A stretch of 64,000 nucleotides of DNA from Schaalia canis (lineage in GTDB: Bacteria > Actinomycetota > Actinomycetes > Actinomycetales > Actinomycetaceae). Below, piece by piece: positions 43,846 through 52,919 of this stretch (its first letter is position 1; each line of letters starts with the position of its first letter). The translations under genes were made by a program, and so were the position numbers. Location: positions 248,001-312,000 of the forward strand of contig NZ_RQZF01000002.1 of NCBI RefSeq assembly GCF_003858455.1, read 5' to 3'. A model generated the notes under the pieces. It was not told the DNA's origin and did not search any database. It worked only from the letters and a program-made list of their open reading frames with translations.

Positions 43846-44065
43846 GTGCTCCTCCTTGCGGTCATCAGAAGGGCTTGTAGTCATGTGGGGTCGAGCGGGC
43901 GAGGTGACACCCGCGATTGATTCGACGCTAGAACAGATTGACCGCAATGGCAGCCCTAAAAATAAGGGCCTGTTATTCCGCCAAAAAATCAGTGTTTACC
44001 CACGTCAGTTAGGTAATGCTCCATGCTGTTAACGTCACATGAGCCATGCGAAAAAGGCAGGCGGC

Positions 44066-45817
44066 TCAGACTCCCGCCCCATTCGGGAAGGCAGTTGGGT
44101 CCGGCAGATACGAGCCGAACCACCCCTGAGATGCCATGAACACCAGCACGCACAAGGTCAGCACAAGGGCAATGGAGAACGGTGCTGCCTTGCGCAGGAT
44201 CTCGGCCTCTGAACCGGGTTCACCGATAGCGGTGGCCGCCACGGTGAGGTTCTGAGGCGACACAATCTTGCCCAAACCGCCGCCGATGGTGTTGCCTGCC
44301 AGCAGCACGCCTGGTTCGAGGTTCGCGCCAGCAGCAGCCGTAGCCTGAAGGTTCGCAAAGAGGGCACCTGCACTGGTGGCCGACCCAGCAACTGCCGTAC
44401 CCGTCCAACCCAGCAGGGGTGAGAGGAAGGCAAAGGCTGCGCCAGTGGCGGCCAAGGCTGCGCCGATCGCACTGGTCTGCCCGGAAAAGTTCATGACGAA
44501 AGCCAGGGCCATCACCAAGGCAATCGTGAGTAGGGACAGGCGGAGGTTGTAGATGGTCTGCGGGAGCGCTGCCAAGGAACGCGATAGTGGCATCTCGAAG
44601 CTACCTGGCTTGCCATAAGCGGCGTAAACGACGGCAACGATCAGGCCGGTGACGAAAATCCAGGTGCCGGGGTTGGAGAGGATCTGCAGAGTGTAGATGG
44701 CTGATCCTGAGGGTTCTCCGGAGGTGGTGAGCAGTTCTCCGTAGAGACCTGGCCACTGGATTTTCACATCGGTGGACTTCAAGAGGGCATCAACGTCGAC
44801 TCCTACACGCCACAGTTTCGTGAAGCCAATGACGACCACCACGAGGATGTAGGGCAAGAGGGCCAGGGCGATGCGCTGGCGGTCGGGAGCATTGGTGGTA
44901 TCAACGTGGCTGCGTTCTTCCTCAGGGGTTATGGGGGTCCACACCAGGAGGAAAAGGGCGGAGGCGGCAAGCCCCAGAAGTGAGGCCGTGACCGCGGTGA
45001 GTTCGTAGGAGAAGGTCGGGGTGAAGAAGTGTCCGATTGCCGTTGCTGCGCCCGCAACGAGGGCGAGCGGCCAGAGTTGCCTAATGCCGCGCGTTCCGTC
45101 CATGATGCCCAGGAGGATGAGGGGGATGAAAGCGGCGAGGATCCAGCTCAGGCGGCCCATGAGGGCACCGACGTAGAGGGGGTTTTCTCCTCCGAGGCGG
45201 CCGGCGGTGGTGATGGGAATAGCCATGGCGCCAAAGCCAACGTTAATGGCGTTACCGACGACGGTCAGGACGGCTGCCTTAATGGCGGGTACCCCGAGGG
45301 CGACAAGCATTGCGCCAGTAATTGCCACGGGCGCTCCAAAGCCCGCGAGTCCTTCAAGGAGGCCGCAGAAGGAGAAAGAGACAATGAGGGCTTGTGCACG
45401 CATATCGCCCTTGCCGATGGAGTTAAAGACAGCACGCAGATCGTTACTGCGTCCAGATTTTTCTGTCAGGCTGTAGAGCCACACAGCAGCAACGATGATG
45501 TAGATGATCGGCACGAGGCCCAGGGCAACACCTTGGGTTGCTGATAGCAGAGTGAGCGGCAGGGGCATCCCGAAGGCGACAACGGCAAGGATGATCGCGA
45601 CCGCCAGTGATGCCAGGGAGCACCAGTGAGTCTTGACTTTGAAGACCCCCAGCAGGACGAAGAAGAGGAGCAGGGGGATGACGCCAACCAGTGCTGTCAG
45701 CCATACGTTGCCCGCCACAGCCGTTGTTGACGGCGTGAAGCCAGCGGGAAGGGCGGCCTCGATGGCGGTATTCGCAGTAGCCGTTGAGAGTACGGCAGTG
45801 GCGGCGTGAAGATTCAT
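44066..45817 (-). CDS. lldP: L-lactate permease
   Basis: LctP/LldP-family symporter, 583 residues with about 13-14 hydrophobic segments over the full length. Family blocks visible include GLLEGLAGFGAPVAITGAM and the A-G-N-T-I-G-G-G-L-G-K-I-V-S-P-Q-N-L motif near the end. Imports lactate for the adjacent lut genes. GGGAG lies 5 nt before the ATG. Its leader contains a terminator-like hairpin (45875-45903), so its expression could be attenuated or simply insulated from katA. Confidence 0.93.
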   Translation of the reverse strand: MNLHAATAVLSTATANTAIEAALPAGFTPSTTAVAGNVWLTALVGVIPLLLFFVLLGVFKVKTHWCSLASLAVAIILAVVAFGMPLPLTLLSATQGVALGLVPIIYIIVAAVWLYSLTEKSGRSNDLRAVFNSIGKGDMRAQALIVSFSFCGLLEGLAGFGAPVAITGAMLVALGVPAIKAAVLTVVGNAINVGFGAMAIPITTAGRLGGENPLYVGALMGRLSWILAAFIPLILLGIMDGTRGIRQLWPLALVAGAATAIGHFFTPTFSYELTAVTASLLGLAASALFLLVWTPITPEEERSHVDTTNAPDRQRIALALLPYILVVVVIGFTKLWRVGVDVDALLKSTDVKIQWPGLYGELLTTSGEPSGSAIYTLQILSNPGTWIFVTGLIVAVVYAAYGKPGSFEMPLSRSLAALPQTIYNLRLSLLTIALVMALAFVMNFSGQTSAIGAALAATGAAFAFLSPLLGWTGTAVAGSATSAGALFANLQATAAAGANLEPGVLLAGNTIGGGLGKIVSPQNLTVAATAIGEPGSEAEILRKAAPFSIALVLTLCVLVFMASQGWFGSYLPDPTAFPNGAGV

Positions 45818-45874
45818 GAGGGCTCCCAGAGTGCATGTCGGTTGTGAAAGTACGCTAACTGATTGATACGGAAA

Positions 45875-45903
45875 ACGCCTACTGAAACTCCGTCAGTAGG
45901 CGT
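45875..45903 (-). terminator. 11-bp perfect hairpin with T run before lldP
   Basis: ACGCCTACTGA (45875-45885) pairs exactly with TCAGTAGGCGT (45893-45903). On the minus strand it is followed by TTTTCC. Ends the katA transcript or acts as an attenuator; lldP starts 57 nt further on. Confidence 0.7.
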
Positions 45904-45974
45904 CGTTGACGCTGGTGGCACGATATTTAACACACTGGCCTTTGGGCATTGGCGCCAGTGTTGCCTGCATATGC

Positions 45975-46015
45975 AAGGTTGGGGGGCGTTGCCATTGGCA
46001 ACGCCCCCCAACCTT
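45975..46015 (-). terminator. 19-bp perfect inverted repeat after katA
   Basis: AAGGTTGGGGGGCGTTGCC (45975-45993) pairs with 45997-46015 around ATT. No T run on either side. Lies in the 325-bp katA-lldP gap, which holds no gene. Confidence 0.7.
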
Positions 46016-46142
46016 CTCTGTCTGAGCGGTGACATCCTTGAAATCACGGACAGGCTTAGACGTGCTGCGCACTCCCCCAGCGAACGCGGCAGCACCCGTC
46101 CCCTCTTGCCCGGACCGTCTCTTTCAGGGGTGATAGGCCCGC

Positions 46143-47600
46143 TCAGTGAGTTTCGCGGTAGCGGGCTTCGAGGGTGTCGCCCACTTCCTGGTCAATGTTG
46201 CGCCAGTAGTCAAAGACTCGGGACAGGACGGGTTCGACAACGCCCTCAAGGGAGCCCAGGACGGTTTCGATGAGGCGTTCACGCTGCTCATCGTTGTAGA
46301 CCTTACGCACAAGGGTGTGTGCCTGGCCGAAGTCATCGTCCTCGGCGTGCAGGGTGTAGGCCGAACGCACCATTGCACCGTCTGCTTCCCAACCGTTCTC
46401 CACGACCATTTCCTCATCCTGGTAGGCGCGACCGTAGGAGTTGGGGGCGTAGACCGGGGCAGCACCGGAGTGGTGGTACTGCATGTGGCCTTCCTTGTCG
46501 TAGGAGTTGACGGGCGAGACGGGGGCGTTGACCGGCAGCTGGTTGTAGTTCGTGCCAATGCGGTGACGCTGAGCATCGGGGTAGGAGAAGATGCGGGCCA
46601 GCAGCATCTTGTCGGGGGACACGCCGGTGCCGGGCACGGTGTTCGAGGGAGAGAAGGCCGCCTGTTCGATCTGTGCGAAGTGGTTGGTGGGGTTCTCATT
46701 CAGGGTGAGGGTACCGACCTCGATACGCGGGTAGTCAGCCAGCGGCCACACCTTGGTCAGGTCGAAGGGGTTGAAGCGGTAGGTTGTCGCATCCTCGTAG
46801 GGCATGACCTGAACGTAGAGGGTCCAGGAGGGGAAGTTGCCTTCCTTGATGGCCTCAAAGAGGTCACGGCGGTGGAAGTCAGCGTCCTTACCGGCGAGCT
46901 CAACGGCCTCGGCGTTGGTCATGTTTTCGACGCCCTGGTTGGTGAGGAAGTGGTACTTCACCCAGAACTTTTCGCCCTCGGCATTGACCCACATGTAGGT
47001 GTGGGAGGAGTAGCCGTTCATGTGACGCCAGGTGCGGGGCAGGCCGCGATCCCCCATGAGGTAAGCGACCTGGTGGGCGCTTTCAGGGGAGTGCGTCCAA
47101 AAATCCCACTGCATGTTAGCGTCGCGCAGGCCGGAGTCGGGCAGGCGCTTTTGGGAGTGAATGAAGTCGGGGAACTTCATGGGATCACGCAGGAAGAAGA
47201 TCGGGGTGTTGTTACCCACGATGTCGAAGTTGCCTTCCTGGGTGTAGAAACGCACGGCGAAACCGCGCACGTCACGCCAGGTGTCAGGGGAGCCGAGCTC
47301 GCCAGCGACGGTGGAGAAACGGTGCAGGACAGGGGTCACAGCGCCAGGCTGGAACAGCTGAGCCTTGGTGTAGGCGGAGACATCTCCGGTGACGCGGAAC
47401 TCACCGAAAGCACCCGAGCCCTTCGCGTGGGGGGAGCGCTCGGGAACGCGCTCGCGGTCGAAGCGGGCGAGCTTTTGGACGAGGTTCACGTCGTGGAGCA
47501 TGAGGGGGCCGTCGGCGCCGACGCTCATGGAGTAGGAGTCGGACTGGCGAGGTTCGCCGCTCTCGGTAGTGGAGGGCACGGTGGGGTCAAAGTTGGTCAT
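46143..47600 (-). CDS. katA: Monofunctional haem catalase (small-subunit)
   Basis: Decomposes hydrogen peroxide. 485 residues, the size of clade 3 catalases. Catalytic His lies in [11 protein letters not shown], the distal Asn in F-D-I-V-G-N-N-T-P, and the haem-ligand Tyr in [18 protein letters not shown] lies 7 nt before the ATG. The Fur-family gene sits just upstream on the same strand, so peroxide regulation by that protein is likely. A 488-aa frame on the opposite strand is an antisense shadow. Confidence 0.95.
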   Translation of the reverse strand: MTNFDPTVPSTTESGEPRQSDSYSMSVGADGPLMLHDVNLVQKLARFDRERVPERSPHAKGSGAFGEFRVTGDVSAYTKAQLFQPGAVTPVLHRFSTVAGELGSPDTWRDVRGFAVRFYTQEGNFDIVGNNTPIFFLRDPMKFPDFIHSQKRLPDSGLRDANMQWDFWTHSPESAHQVAYLMGDRGLPRTWRHMNGYSSHTYMWVNAEGEKFWVKYHFLTNQGVENMTNAEAVELAGKDADFHRRDLFEAIKEGNFPSWTLYVQVMPYEDATTYRFNPFDLTKVWPLADYPRIEVGTLTLNENPTNHFAQIEQAAFSPSNTVPGTGVSPDKMLLARIFSYPDAQRHRIGTNYNQLPVNAPVSPVNSYDKEGHMQYHHSGAAPVYAPNSYGRAYQDEEMVVENGWEADGAMVRSAYTLHAEDDDFGQAHTLVRKVYNDEQRERLIETVLGSLEGVVEPVLSRVFDYWRNIDQEVGDTLEARYRETH

Positions 47601-47759
47601 GATGAGTCCTAGATGAGAGGAGAGTCAAGGAGTCATACCCGCTGTTTCGAGGGCGCGGGTGTGAGGAGAGCGGTGGCCGATGAGCCATTCCGCCACGAGA
47701 GGTGGGGCGTTTTCCGATAGTGATGCTCGGCGCTGCTTGATGAGCAGTGCCGTGCAGTG

Positions 47760-48194
47760 TCAGGAGTTGTGCTCGGCTGCTTTTTGACAGTCGGGGCATA
47801 TCCCCCTGTAGACAATGTCGGCCATACGGATGGCAAAACCGTGATCATCTACTGGATAGAGGCAGGGAGGTTGTCGAAGTGCGCACTCGACGTCTTGGTA
47901 CTTCCCGCAGCTTTCACACCAGAGGTGATGGTGGTTGTCGCCTCGTTCAATCTCGTAGCGGGCGCCTCCACCTTCGACGACCTGCCTGCGTAGGAGGCCT
48001 GCCTGGGTGAAGGCAGTGAGGGCGTCGTAGATGGCTTGCTTGGAGATGGAGCCGAGTTTTTCCTCCACGGCGGTCACAACCATGTCGGCTGTGGCGTGGG
48101 GGTGAGCGTGAAGAACGTCAAGCACGGCCAGGCGCGGCGCGGTGACCCGCAGGCCTGCGTCTTTGATTCGCGCACGGCGTTCTTCAAGCGTCAT
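47760..48194 (-). CDS. furA: Fur-family regulator (FurA/PerR-like)
   Basis: 144 residues. Winged helix with R-V-T-A-P-R-L-A-V-L-D-V-L near 16-28 and the recognition helix S-K-Q-A-I-Y-D-A-L; then H-H-H-L-W-C-E-S-C-G and C-P-D-C, the two CxxC pairs of a structural zinc site. Adjacency to catalase points to peroxide rather than iron sensing. A TGGACTCAGTCCA palindrome lies 25 nt upstream of its start and may be its own operator. 159 nt separate it from katA. Confidence 0.88.
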   Translation of the reverse strand: MTLEERRARIKDAGLRVTAPRLAVLDVLHAHPHATADMVVTAVEEKLGSISKQAIYDALTAFTQAGLLRRQVVEGGGARYEIERGDNHHHLWCESCGKYQDVECALRQPPCLYPVDDHGFAIRMADIVYRGICPDCQKAAEHNS

Positions 48195-48218
48195 GACTCC
48201 ACCCTACCCCAATAATCT

Positions 48219-48231
48219 GGACTCAGTCCAT
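48219..48231. promoter_or_regulatory. 13-bp palindrome upstream of furA
   Basis: TGGACTCAGTCCA is a perfect palindrome around a central C, 25 nt before the furA start. Candidate self-operator; not a match to the AT-rich box known for mycobacterial FurA. Confidence 0.45.
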
Positions 48232-48283
48232 TTAATGAACACATCTAGTGAAGGTGTCATTTCCAGAACATCCTCCCACGCTA

Positions 48284-49879
48284 TCAACTGTGCGCCGCAG
48301 CCGCCCGCACAATCTCCAACCCCTCCACGTAGCGTCCAAGATAGCGCTCAAAAGCCACCCGATCAGCAGCATCAGGAGCAATCACCGAGGTATCAGCATC
48401 CGCAAAAACCTTCTGCGACAAATACTCCGGCAGACTCAACCCAGCCCCCGCCACACGGTAGCGGGCCAACACGGCGATACCCCACGCACCACCCTCGCCA
48501 GCCGTCTCCCCCACCTCAATGGCGATACCCAGCGAATCAGCCAGCACCTTCTGAGCCACGCCTGCGGTCTTAAAAATGCCGCCATGAGCGAAGAGGCGAT
48601 CAATCGCCACCCCTTCCTTCTCCAGCAAAATATCCATCCCCACACGCACCGGCGCAAACACCGCCATCAACTGCGTGCGCATAGCGTTGGCCAAGGTAAA
48701 GCGAGACTCCGCAGTGCGAACAAATAGCGGGCGAGCCTCTTCCACACCCACCACCGGCTCACCGGAGAGCAGGTTGTAGGCCAACAGACCGCCGCCGTCA
48801 GCCTCGCCCTCCAACGCATGACGGTACAGCAGTTCGTAAACCTCGCCCGCCTCCACATCCATGCCTGCGAGCTTGGCGAAGCTGATAAACATACCCACCC
48901 AGGCATCCAACTCCGACGCACCATTATTCGAATGGACCATCGCCACCTGCGAGCCATCAGGCGTCGTCACCGGATCAACCTCGACGTACGCCTTCTTCAA
49001 GGCGCGCTCCAAGACGATCATCGCAAAGATCGAGGTTCCCGCCGACACGTTCCCCGTTCGAGGAGCCACAGCATTAGTGGCGACCATGCCAGTGCCCGCA
49101 TCGCCCTCGGGGGGACACATCGGGATGCCCGGCTGCAGAGCACCCGTTGGATCAAGCAGTGCCGCCCCCTCAGCGGTGAGCACGCCCGCCTCAGCGCCAG
49201 CCGACAAAACGCGCGGGAAGAGCTCACGCAACCCCCAGGTCAGGCCCGCCTTCGCCACGAGGGCGTCAAAGGCCTCCACGCGCGCCTGATCGTAGTCGCA
49301 GGTGTCAGAATCAATCGGGAACATCCCCGAAGCGTCCCCAACCCCCAGCACGAACTCGCCCGAGAGCAACTCGTGGACATAGCCCGCCAGCGTATTCACC
49401 TTCGCCAAGGAAGGAACGTGCTCCTCCTGATCGAGGATCGCCTGATAGGTATGGGCCACCGACCAGCGCTGAGGAATCGTGAAATCAAAAAGCTCACTGA
49501 GTTCCTGCGAAGCCTGCGCCGTTGAGGTATTGCGCCAGGTGCGGAAGGGAACGAGTTGGTTTCCTTGAGCATCAAAAGCCAGGTAGCCGTGCATCATCGC
49601 TGAAATACCCAGGGCCGCATACGTTGTAGGTGTGACATCGTAGCGGGCGCGAACATCCTCAACCAACGAGGCGTAGCAGGCGCGCATCCCCTCGTGAACG
49701 AGATCAAGGGCGTAGGACCAGCGTCCATCAACCAACTGGTTCTCCCACGCAAAACCTCCCGAGGCGAGCACCTCGTGATCAGGGCCAATAAGGACAGCCT
49801 TAATGCGGGTGGACCCAAACTCAATACCCAAGGCGGCCTGGCCGGACTCGATAAGGGAACGACGCTGTTCGATAGTCAT
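48284..49879 (-). CDS. FGGY-family carbohydrate kinase (xylulokinase-like)
   Basis: 531 residues. Phosphate-binding motif A-L-G-I-E-F-G-S-T-R-I-K-A near 20-32, a second in T-G-N-V-S-A-G-T-S, and G-E-G-G-A-W-G-I-A in the C-terminal domain; the catalytic Asp is probably in S-E-L-D-A-W-V. Substrate is not certain; relatives act on xylulose or ribulose, and no sugar transporter or isomerase is beside it. ATG at 49879 chosen over an upstream frame to 49948. The HAD hydrolase gene lies 92 nt upstream on the same strand. Confidence 0.82.
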   Translation of the reverse strand: MTIEQRRSLIESGQAALGIEFGSTRIKAVLIGPDHEVLASGGFAWENQLVDGRWSYALDLVHEGMRACYASLVEDVRARYDVTPTTYAALGISAMMHGYLAFDAQGNQLVPFRTWRNTSTAQASQELSELFDFTIPQRWSVAHTYQAILDQEEHVPSLAKVNTLAGYVHELLSGEFVLGVGDASGMFPIDSDTCDYDQARVEAFDALVAKAGLTWGLRELFPRVLSAGAEAGVLTAEGAALLDPTGALQPGIPMCPPEGDAGTGMVATNAVAPRTGNVSAGTSIFAMIVLERALKKAYVEVDPVTTPDGSQVAMVHSNNGASELDAWVGMFISFAKLAGMDVEAGEVYELLYRHALEGEADGGGLLAYNLLSGEPVVGVEEARPLFVRTAESRFTLANAMRTQLMAVFAPVRVGMDILLEKEGVAIDRLFAHGGIFKTAGVAQKVLADSLGIAIEVGETAGEGGAWGIAVLARYRVAGAGLSLPEYLSQKVFADADTSVIAPDAADRVAFERYLGRYVEGLEIVRAAAAHS

Positions 49880-49971
49880 AATCCGTCTTTCTTCATCAAA
49901 GGTGCAGCCACACACGACTGCTCTCAAGTAATTGTGCCCCAAAACCACGACAATGGCGTGAGGTTAACGGC

Positions 49972-50886
49972 CTACGCACGCTCCTTGGAACGCTCAACAA
50001 GAGCACACATGACAGCAGCAGCACCATCATTTTCCACCGAACCCGTCACTGCATTCGCCGCGCGACGAACCTCCGGCAAAGCCGAACCCATTGCCACGCC
50101 ATGAGCCGCCCACGTGAGCATCTCAATGTCGTTCATGCCATCACCCACCGCGATTGTCGCATGCGGAGCAATCCCCAGCTCATCCACTAAATCCTGCAGA
50201 CCCGTGGCCTTCGTACACCCCTTAGGTCCAATATCCACCCAGGTTGTCCAGCCCACAGCATATTGAGCAATATCGCCAATCCCCATGTCCTTCAAAGAGG
50301 ACTCGAACTCCACAATATTCATATCCTCAGCCATCGCCACCAAACGAGGTGTGTCCGTTTCACGCAGTTCCGCAACATCACGCACCCAGGTGTCCTCAAA
50401 AAAGACTGAGCCGGGGAACGTCCGAGAAATCAAAAATCCCTTGTGCACCTCTACACCCAGATAGACATCAGGCATCGCCTCACACAGGCGATCAATGACC
50501 GGGGCAGGGTTAAAGGTGTGGGTGCGGATAATCTCCACACCATCATCAAAAGTAGGGTTCCAGTGCGCGGCAACCGCACCATTCGAACACACGCTCCAGC
50601 CCGAATCAGCCTGTAGATGACGCCACACCGGACGCACGCCCTCCGTACCACGACCCGTCGCAATCACCACCGTCGCACCGGACTCGTTCAGCGTATGGAA
50701 AGCATCCAGCACACGGTTTGAGGCCCCCTCAGGAAGCAGAATCGTGCCGTCAACATCCAGGGCAATAAGAATCTCATTGAGATCGCGTGGAAGCGTCTCA
50801 GGCAATTCGGCTTTCACTTTGGCGACAAGCTCATCGAAAGGAATCGGCTTCTCACCAGAGTTAGGGGGTGTGAGTAAAAGGCTCAT
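49972..50886 (-). CDS. Cof-type HAD-IIB phosphatase
   Basis: 304 residues. Motif I A-L-D-V-D-G-T-I near 43-50, motif II V-V-I-A-T-G-R-G, motif III Lys in K-A-T-G-L, motif IV V-G-D-G-M-N-D-I-E-M-L. The C2B cap lies between. Such enzymes dephosphorylate sugar phosphates or FMN-like compounds. In actinobacteria a HAD gene is often found beside serS, as here. The N-terminal 40 residues are an extra leader without a signal peptide. Confidence 0.85.
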   Translation of the reverse strand: MSLLLTPPNSGEKPIPFDELVAKVKAELPETLPRDLNEILIALDVDGTILLPEGASNRVLDAFHTLNESGATVVIATGRGTEGVRPVWRHLQADSGWSVCSNGAVAAHWNPTFDDGVEIIRTHTFNPAPVIDRLCEAMPDVYLGVEVHKGFLISRTFPGSVFFEDTWVRDVAELRETDTPRLVAMAEDMNIVEFESSLKDMGIGDIAQYAVGWTTWVDIGPKGCTKATGLQDLVDELGIAPHATIAVGDGMNDIEMLTWAAHGVAMGSALPEVRRAANAVTGSVENDGAAAVMCALVERSKERA

Positions 50887-51179
50887 CGTGCTTGATTCCT
50901 GTCGTGATATGCGCGCCCTGAGTGCTGAGCCGCTGGATAACCGTGTAGTTGGGAAGTGACGAAGGTAGTGGCGGGATGCCTGGGAGTTCCCTTACGCGAA
51001 ACCCCCAGGCACACAGATGGTGGGCGAGCCTGGCCAGAGAAATCAGAGATTTCATCCCTGCCCTGCAGATGTATTCAGTTCATGTGCCAGGACTGATGAA
51101 TGAGACTCACCCTTCCTCCCCTCAGGACTCACCCGCCATAGCTGCCCGCATAGCCCCGCTCCATTGAACCCCCAGGCTG
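50887..51179. other. 293-bp gap between serS and HAD genes
   Basis: Holds a weak hairpin with arms TGCCTGGG (50977-50984) and CCCAGGCA (51004-51011), a possible serS terminator. I see no gene and no dyad element in it. Confidence 0.45.
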
Positions 51180-52457
51180 TCACGCCAGCGGAGTGAGGAC
51201 CTCCAGGCCACCCAGGTAGGGGCGCAAAGCCTCGGGCACGCGCACAGAACCATCAGCCTGCTGGTGATTCTCCAGGATTGCCACAATCCAACGGGTGGTA
51301 GCCAAGGTGCCATTCAGTGTCGCCACAGGGTACATCTGGCCATCTTCTCGACGCTCTCGGATGCCCAGGCGACGAGCTTGGAAGGTCGTGCAATTCGACG
51401 TTGAGGTGACTTCCATCCAGCGCTCCTGGGTGGGCAGCCACGCCTCGCAGTCGAACTTGCGTGCAGCGGAGGTACCCAGGTCGCCCGCAGCCGTGTCAAT
51501 AACACGGTAGGGAAGCTCAACCTTGCGCAGCATCTCCTCTTCCCAACCTATGAAACGCGCATGCTCTTCCTCAGCGTCCTCCGGGCGGCAGAAGGAGAAC
51601 ATCTCCACCTTATTGAATTGGTGGACACGGATAATGCCTCGCGTGTCCTTACCTGCCGAACCAGCCTCGCGGCGGTAACAGGTCGACCATCCCAGGTAGC
51701 GCTTCGCACCGCCCGACAGATCAAGGATTTCATCGGCATGGTATCCAGCCAGAGCCACCTCGGAAGTGCCGGTGAGGTAGAGGTCATCAGCGGGCAGGTA
51801 ATAGATCTCGTCAGAATGTTCGTTGAGGAAACCCGTACCGCCCATGACTGCAGGCGTAACCAGGGTAGGGGTCATCATGGGGGTGAAGCCTGTAGCAACA
51901 GCCTGATCCATCGCCATGGTCATAAAGGCCAATTCCAGGCGGGCACCCACACCAGTCAGGTAGTAGAAGCGCGAGCCGGAAACCTTCGCACCACGCTTGA
52001 CGTCAATGGCGCCCAGGCCCTCACCCAACGCCAGATGGTCCTGAGGTTCAAAACCTTCTGCAGCGAAGTCACGGGGGTCGCCGCCCTCGTGACGGAGCAC
52101 AACGAAATCTTCTTCACCGCCGGTGGGAACACCATCCAGGATGAGGTTGGGCAGGAGGCGAGCCAGACGGTCAGCTTCAGCACCGGCCTCATTGGAGCGT
52201 GCTTCGGCAGCCTTGACCTGTTCTGCAAGTTCCTTTGCCTTAGCCAAGACGGCGGGGCGCTCTTCAGGGGAGGCCTTGCCAACTGACTTCGAGACATCTT
52301 TTTGAGTGGCGCGCAGTTGCTCGAACTCTTGCAGGGCACTTCGACGTCGGGCATCAGCCTCGATAATCTGATCGACCAGGGTTTCATCAGCGCCGCGAGC
52401 TCGCTGGGAGGCGCGGGCGGGTTCAGGATTCTCACGCAGGGCACGCACATCAATCAT
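51180..52457 (-). CDS. serS: Seryl-tRNA synthetase
   Basis: Class II aminoacyl-tRNA synthetase, about 425 residues. The N-terminal coiled-coil arm (about 25-105) binds the tRNA long variable arm. Class II motif 2 is [14 protein letters not shown] and motif 3 is [11 protein letters not shown]. Serine-site residues lie in T-G-T-S-E-V. The typical M-I-D-V-R-A-L start at 52457 is used; an ATG nine bases earlier is also possible. Diverges from a diacylglycerol kinase gene. Confidence 0.95.
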   Translation of the reverse strand: MIDVRALRENPEPARASQRARGADETLVDQIIEADARRRSALQEFEQLRATQKDVSKSVGKASPEERPAVLAKAKELAEQVKAAEARSNEAGAEADRLARLLPNLILDGVPTGGEEDFVVLRHEGGDPRDFAAEGFEPQDHLALGEGLGAIDVKRGAKVSGSRFYYLTGVGARLELAFMTMAMDQAVATGFTPMMTPTLVTPAVMGGTGFLNEHSDEIYYLPADDLYLTGTSEVALAGYHADEILDLSGGAKRYLGWSTCYRREAGSAGKDTRGIIRVHQFNKVEMFSFCRPEDAEEEHARFIGWEEEMLRKVELPYRVIDTAAGDLGTSAARKFDCEAWLPTQERWMEVTSTSNCTTFQARRLGIRERREDGQMYPVATLNGTLATTRWIVAILENHQQADGSVRVPEALRPYLGGLEVLTPLA

Positions 52458-52546
52458 GACTCCCATGGTAGTTCAGGCGGGGCACTCAGCTCACCCCCTG
52501 CCCCCGGCGCGGACAGCGCATTCGCCTGCTCTCGCTCTTGCCTCCC

Positions 52547-52620
52547 GCTCCCAGGTGTGCACTCACAGCAGTTTTCCCCCTTGCCGCCCCCACATCTGGC
52601 CTGGACTCACACGCGGGCGC
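52547..52620. repeat. Intergenic dyad element, copy 5 of 7
   Basis: Half-sites GCTCCCAGGTGTGCACTCA (52547-52565) and TGGACTCACACGCGGGCGC (52602-52620), 36-nt spacer. 89 nt upstream of the serS start. Confidence 0.75.
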
Positions 52621-52807
52621 CAAGACTCTCTCCCCCAATACTCCCGCACCACAACAACCAACCCCTTCCAAGGCCAACGTTGCAGCGACCACGAGAACTC
52701 ACACCTCAGCAGCGCTCCCCACTGACCGCCCCGCCCCGCTCTCCCCCATGCCCCACACCCTCGGGTCCCCAAACCCACGACAGCACTCCCCCTACTCCAC
52801 ACCCTCG

Positions 52808-52881
52808 GTTCCCGCATGTGCATCCAGGCGCACAACAGGCACCTAATCCCCCATCCGGCCTCTGGACTCACACGCGGGCGC
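52808..52881. repeat. Intergenic dyad element, copy 6 of 7
   Basis: Half-sites GTTCCCGCATGTGCATCCA (52808-52826) and TGGACTCACACGCGGGCGC (52863-52881), 36-nt spacer. Ends 38 nt before the diacylglycerol kinase start; 261 bp from copy 5. Confidence 0.78.
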
Positions 52882-52919
52882 CAAGAGCGCACACACCCAT
52901 CGACCAGTAGGCTTGCACT

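Larger units (their letters stand above)
52458..52919. other. 462-bp divergent intergenic region with two dyad elements
   Basis: Very C-rich. Contains dyad elements at 52547-52620 and 52808-52881 whose right arms and flanks are identical (CTGGACTCACACGCGGGCGC), suggesting a duplication. Frames here translate as low-complexity Pro/Thr/Ser sequence and are not credible genes. Confidence 0.7.

Noticed and set aside
46146-47612. 488-residue open frame on the plus strand opposite katA
   Set aside because: It is exactly antisense to a well-supported catalase gene and its translation is biased (Val/Gly/His-rich), a typical shadow of a high-GC gene.
52302-52910. 202-residue plus-strand frame across the serS-dagK gap
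   Set aside because: Low-complexity Pro/Ser/Thr translation of a C-rich region holding two dyad elements; no ribosome site and overlaps serS.
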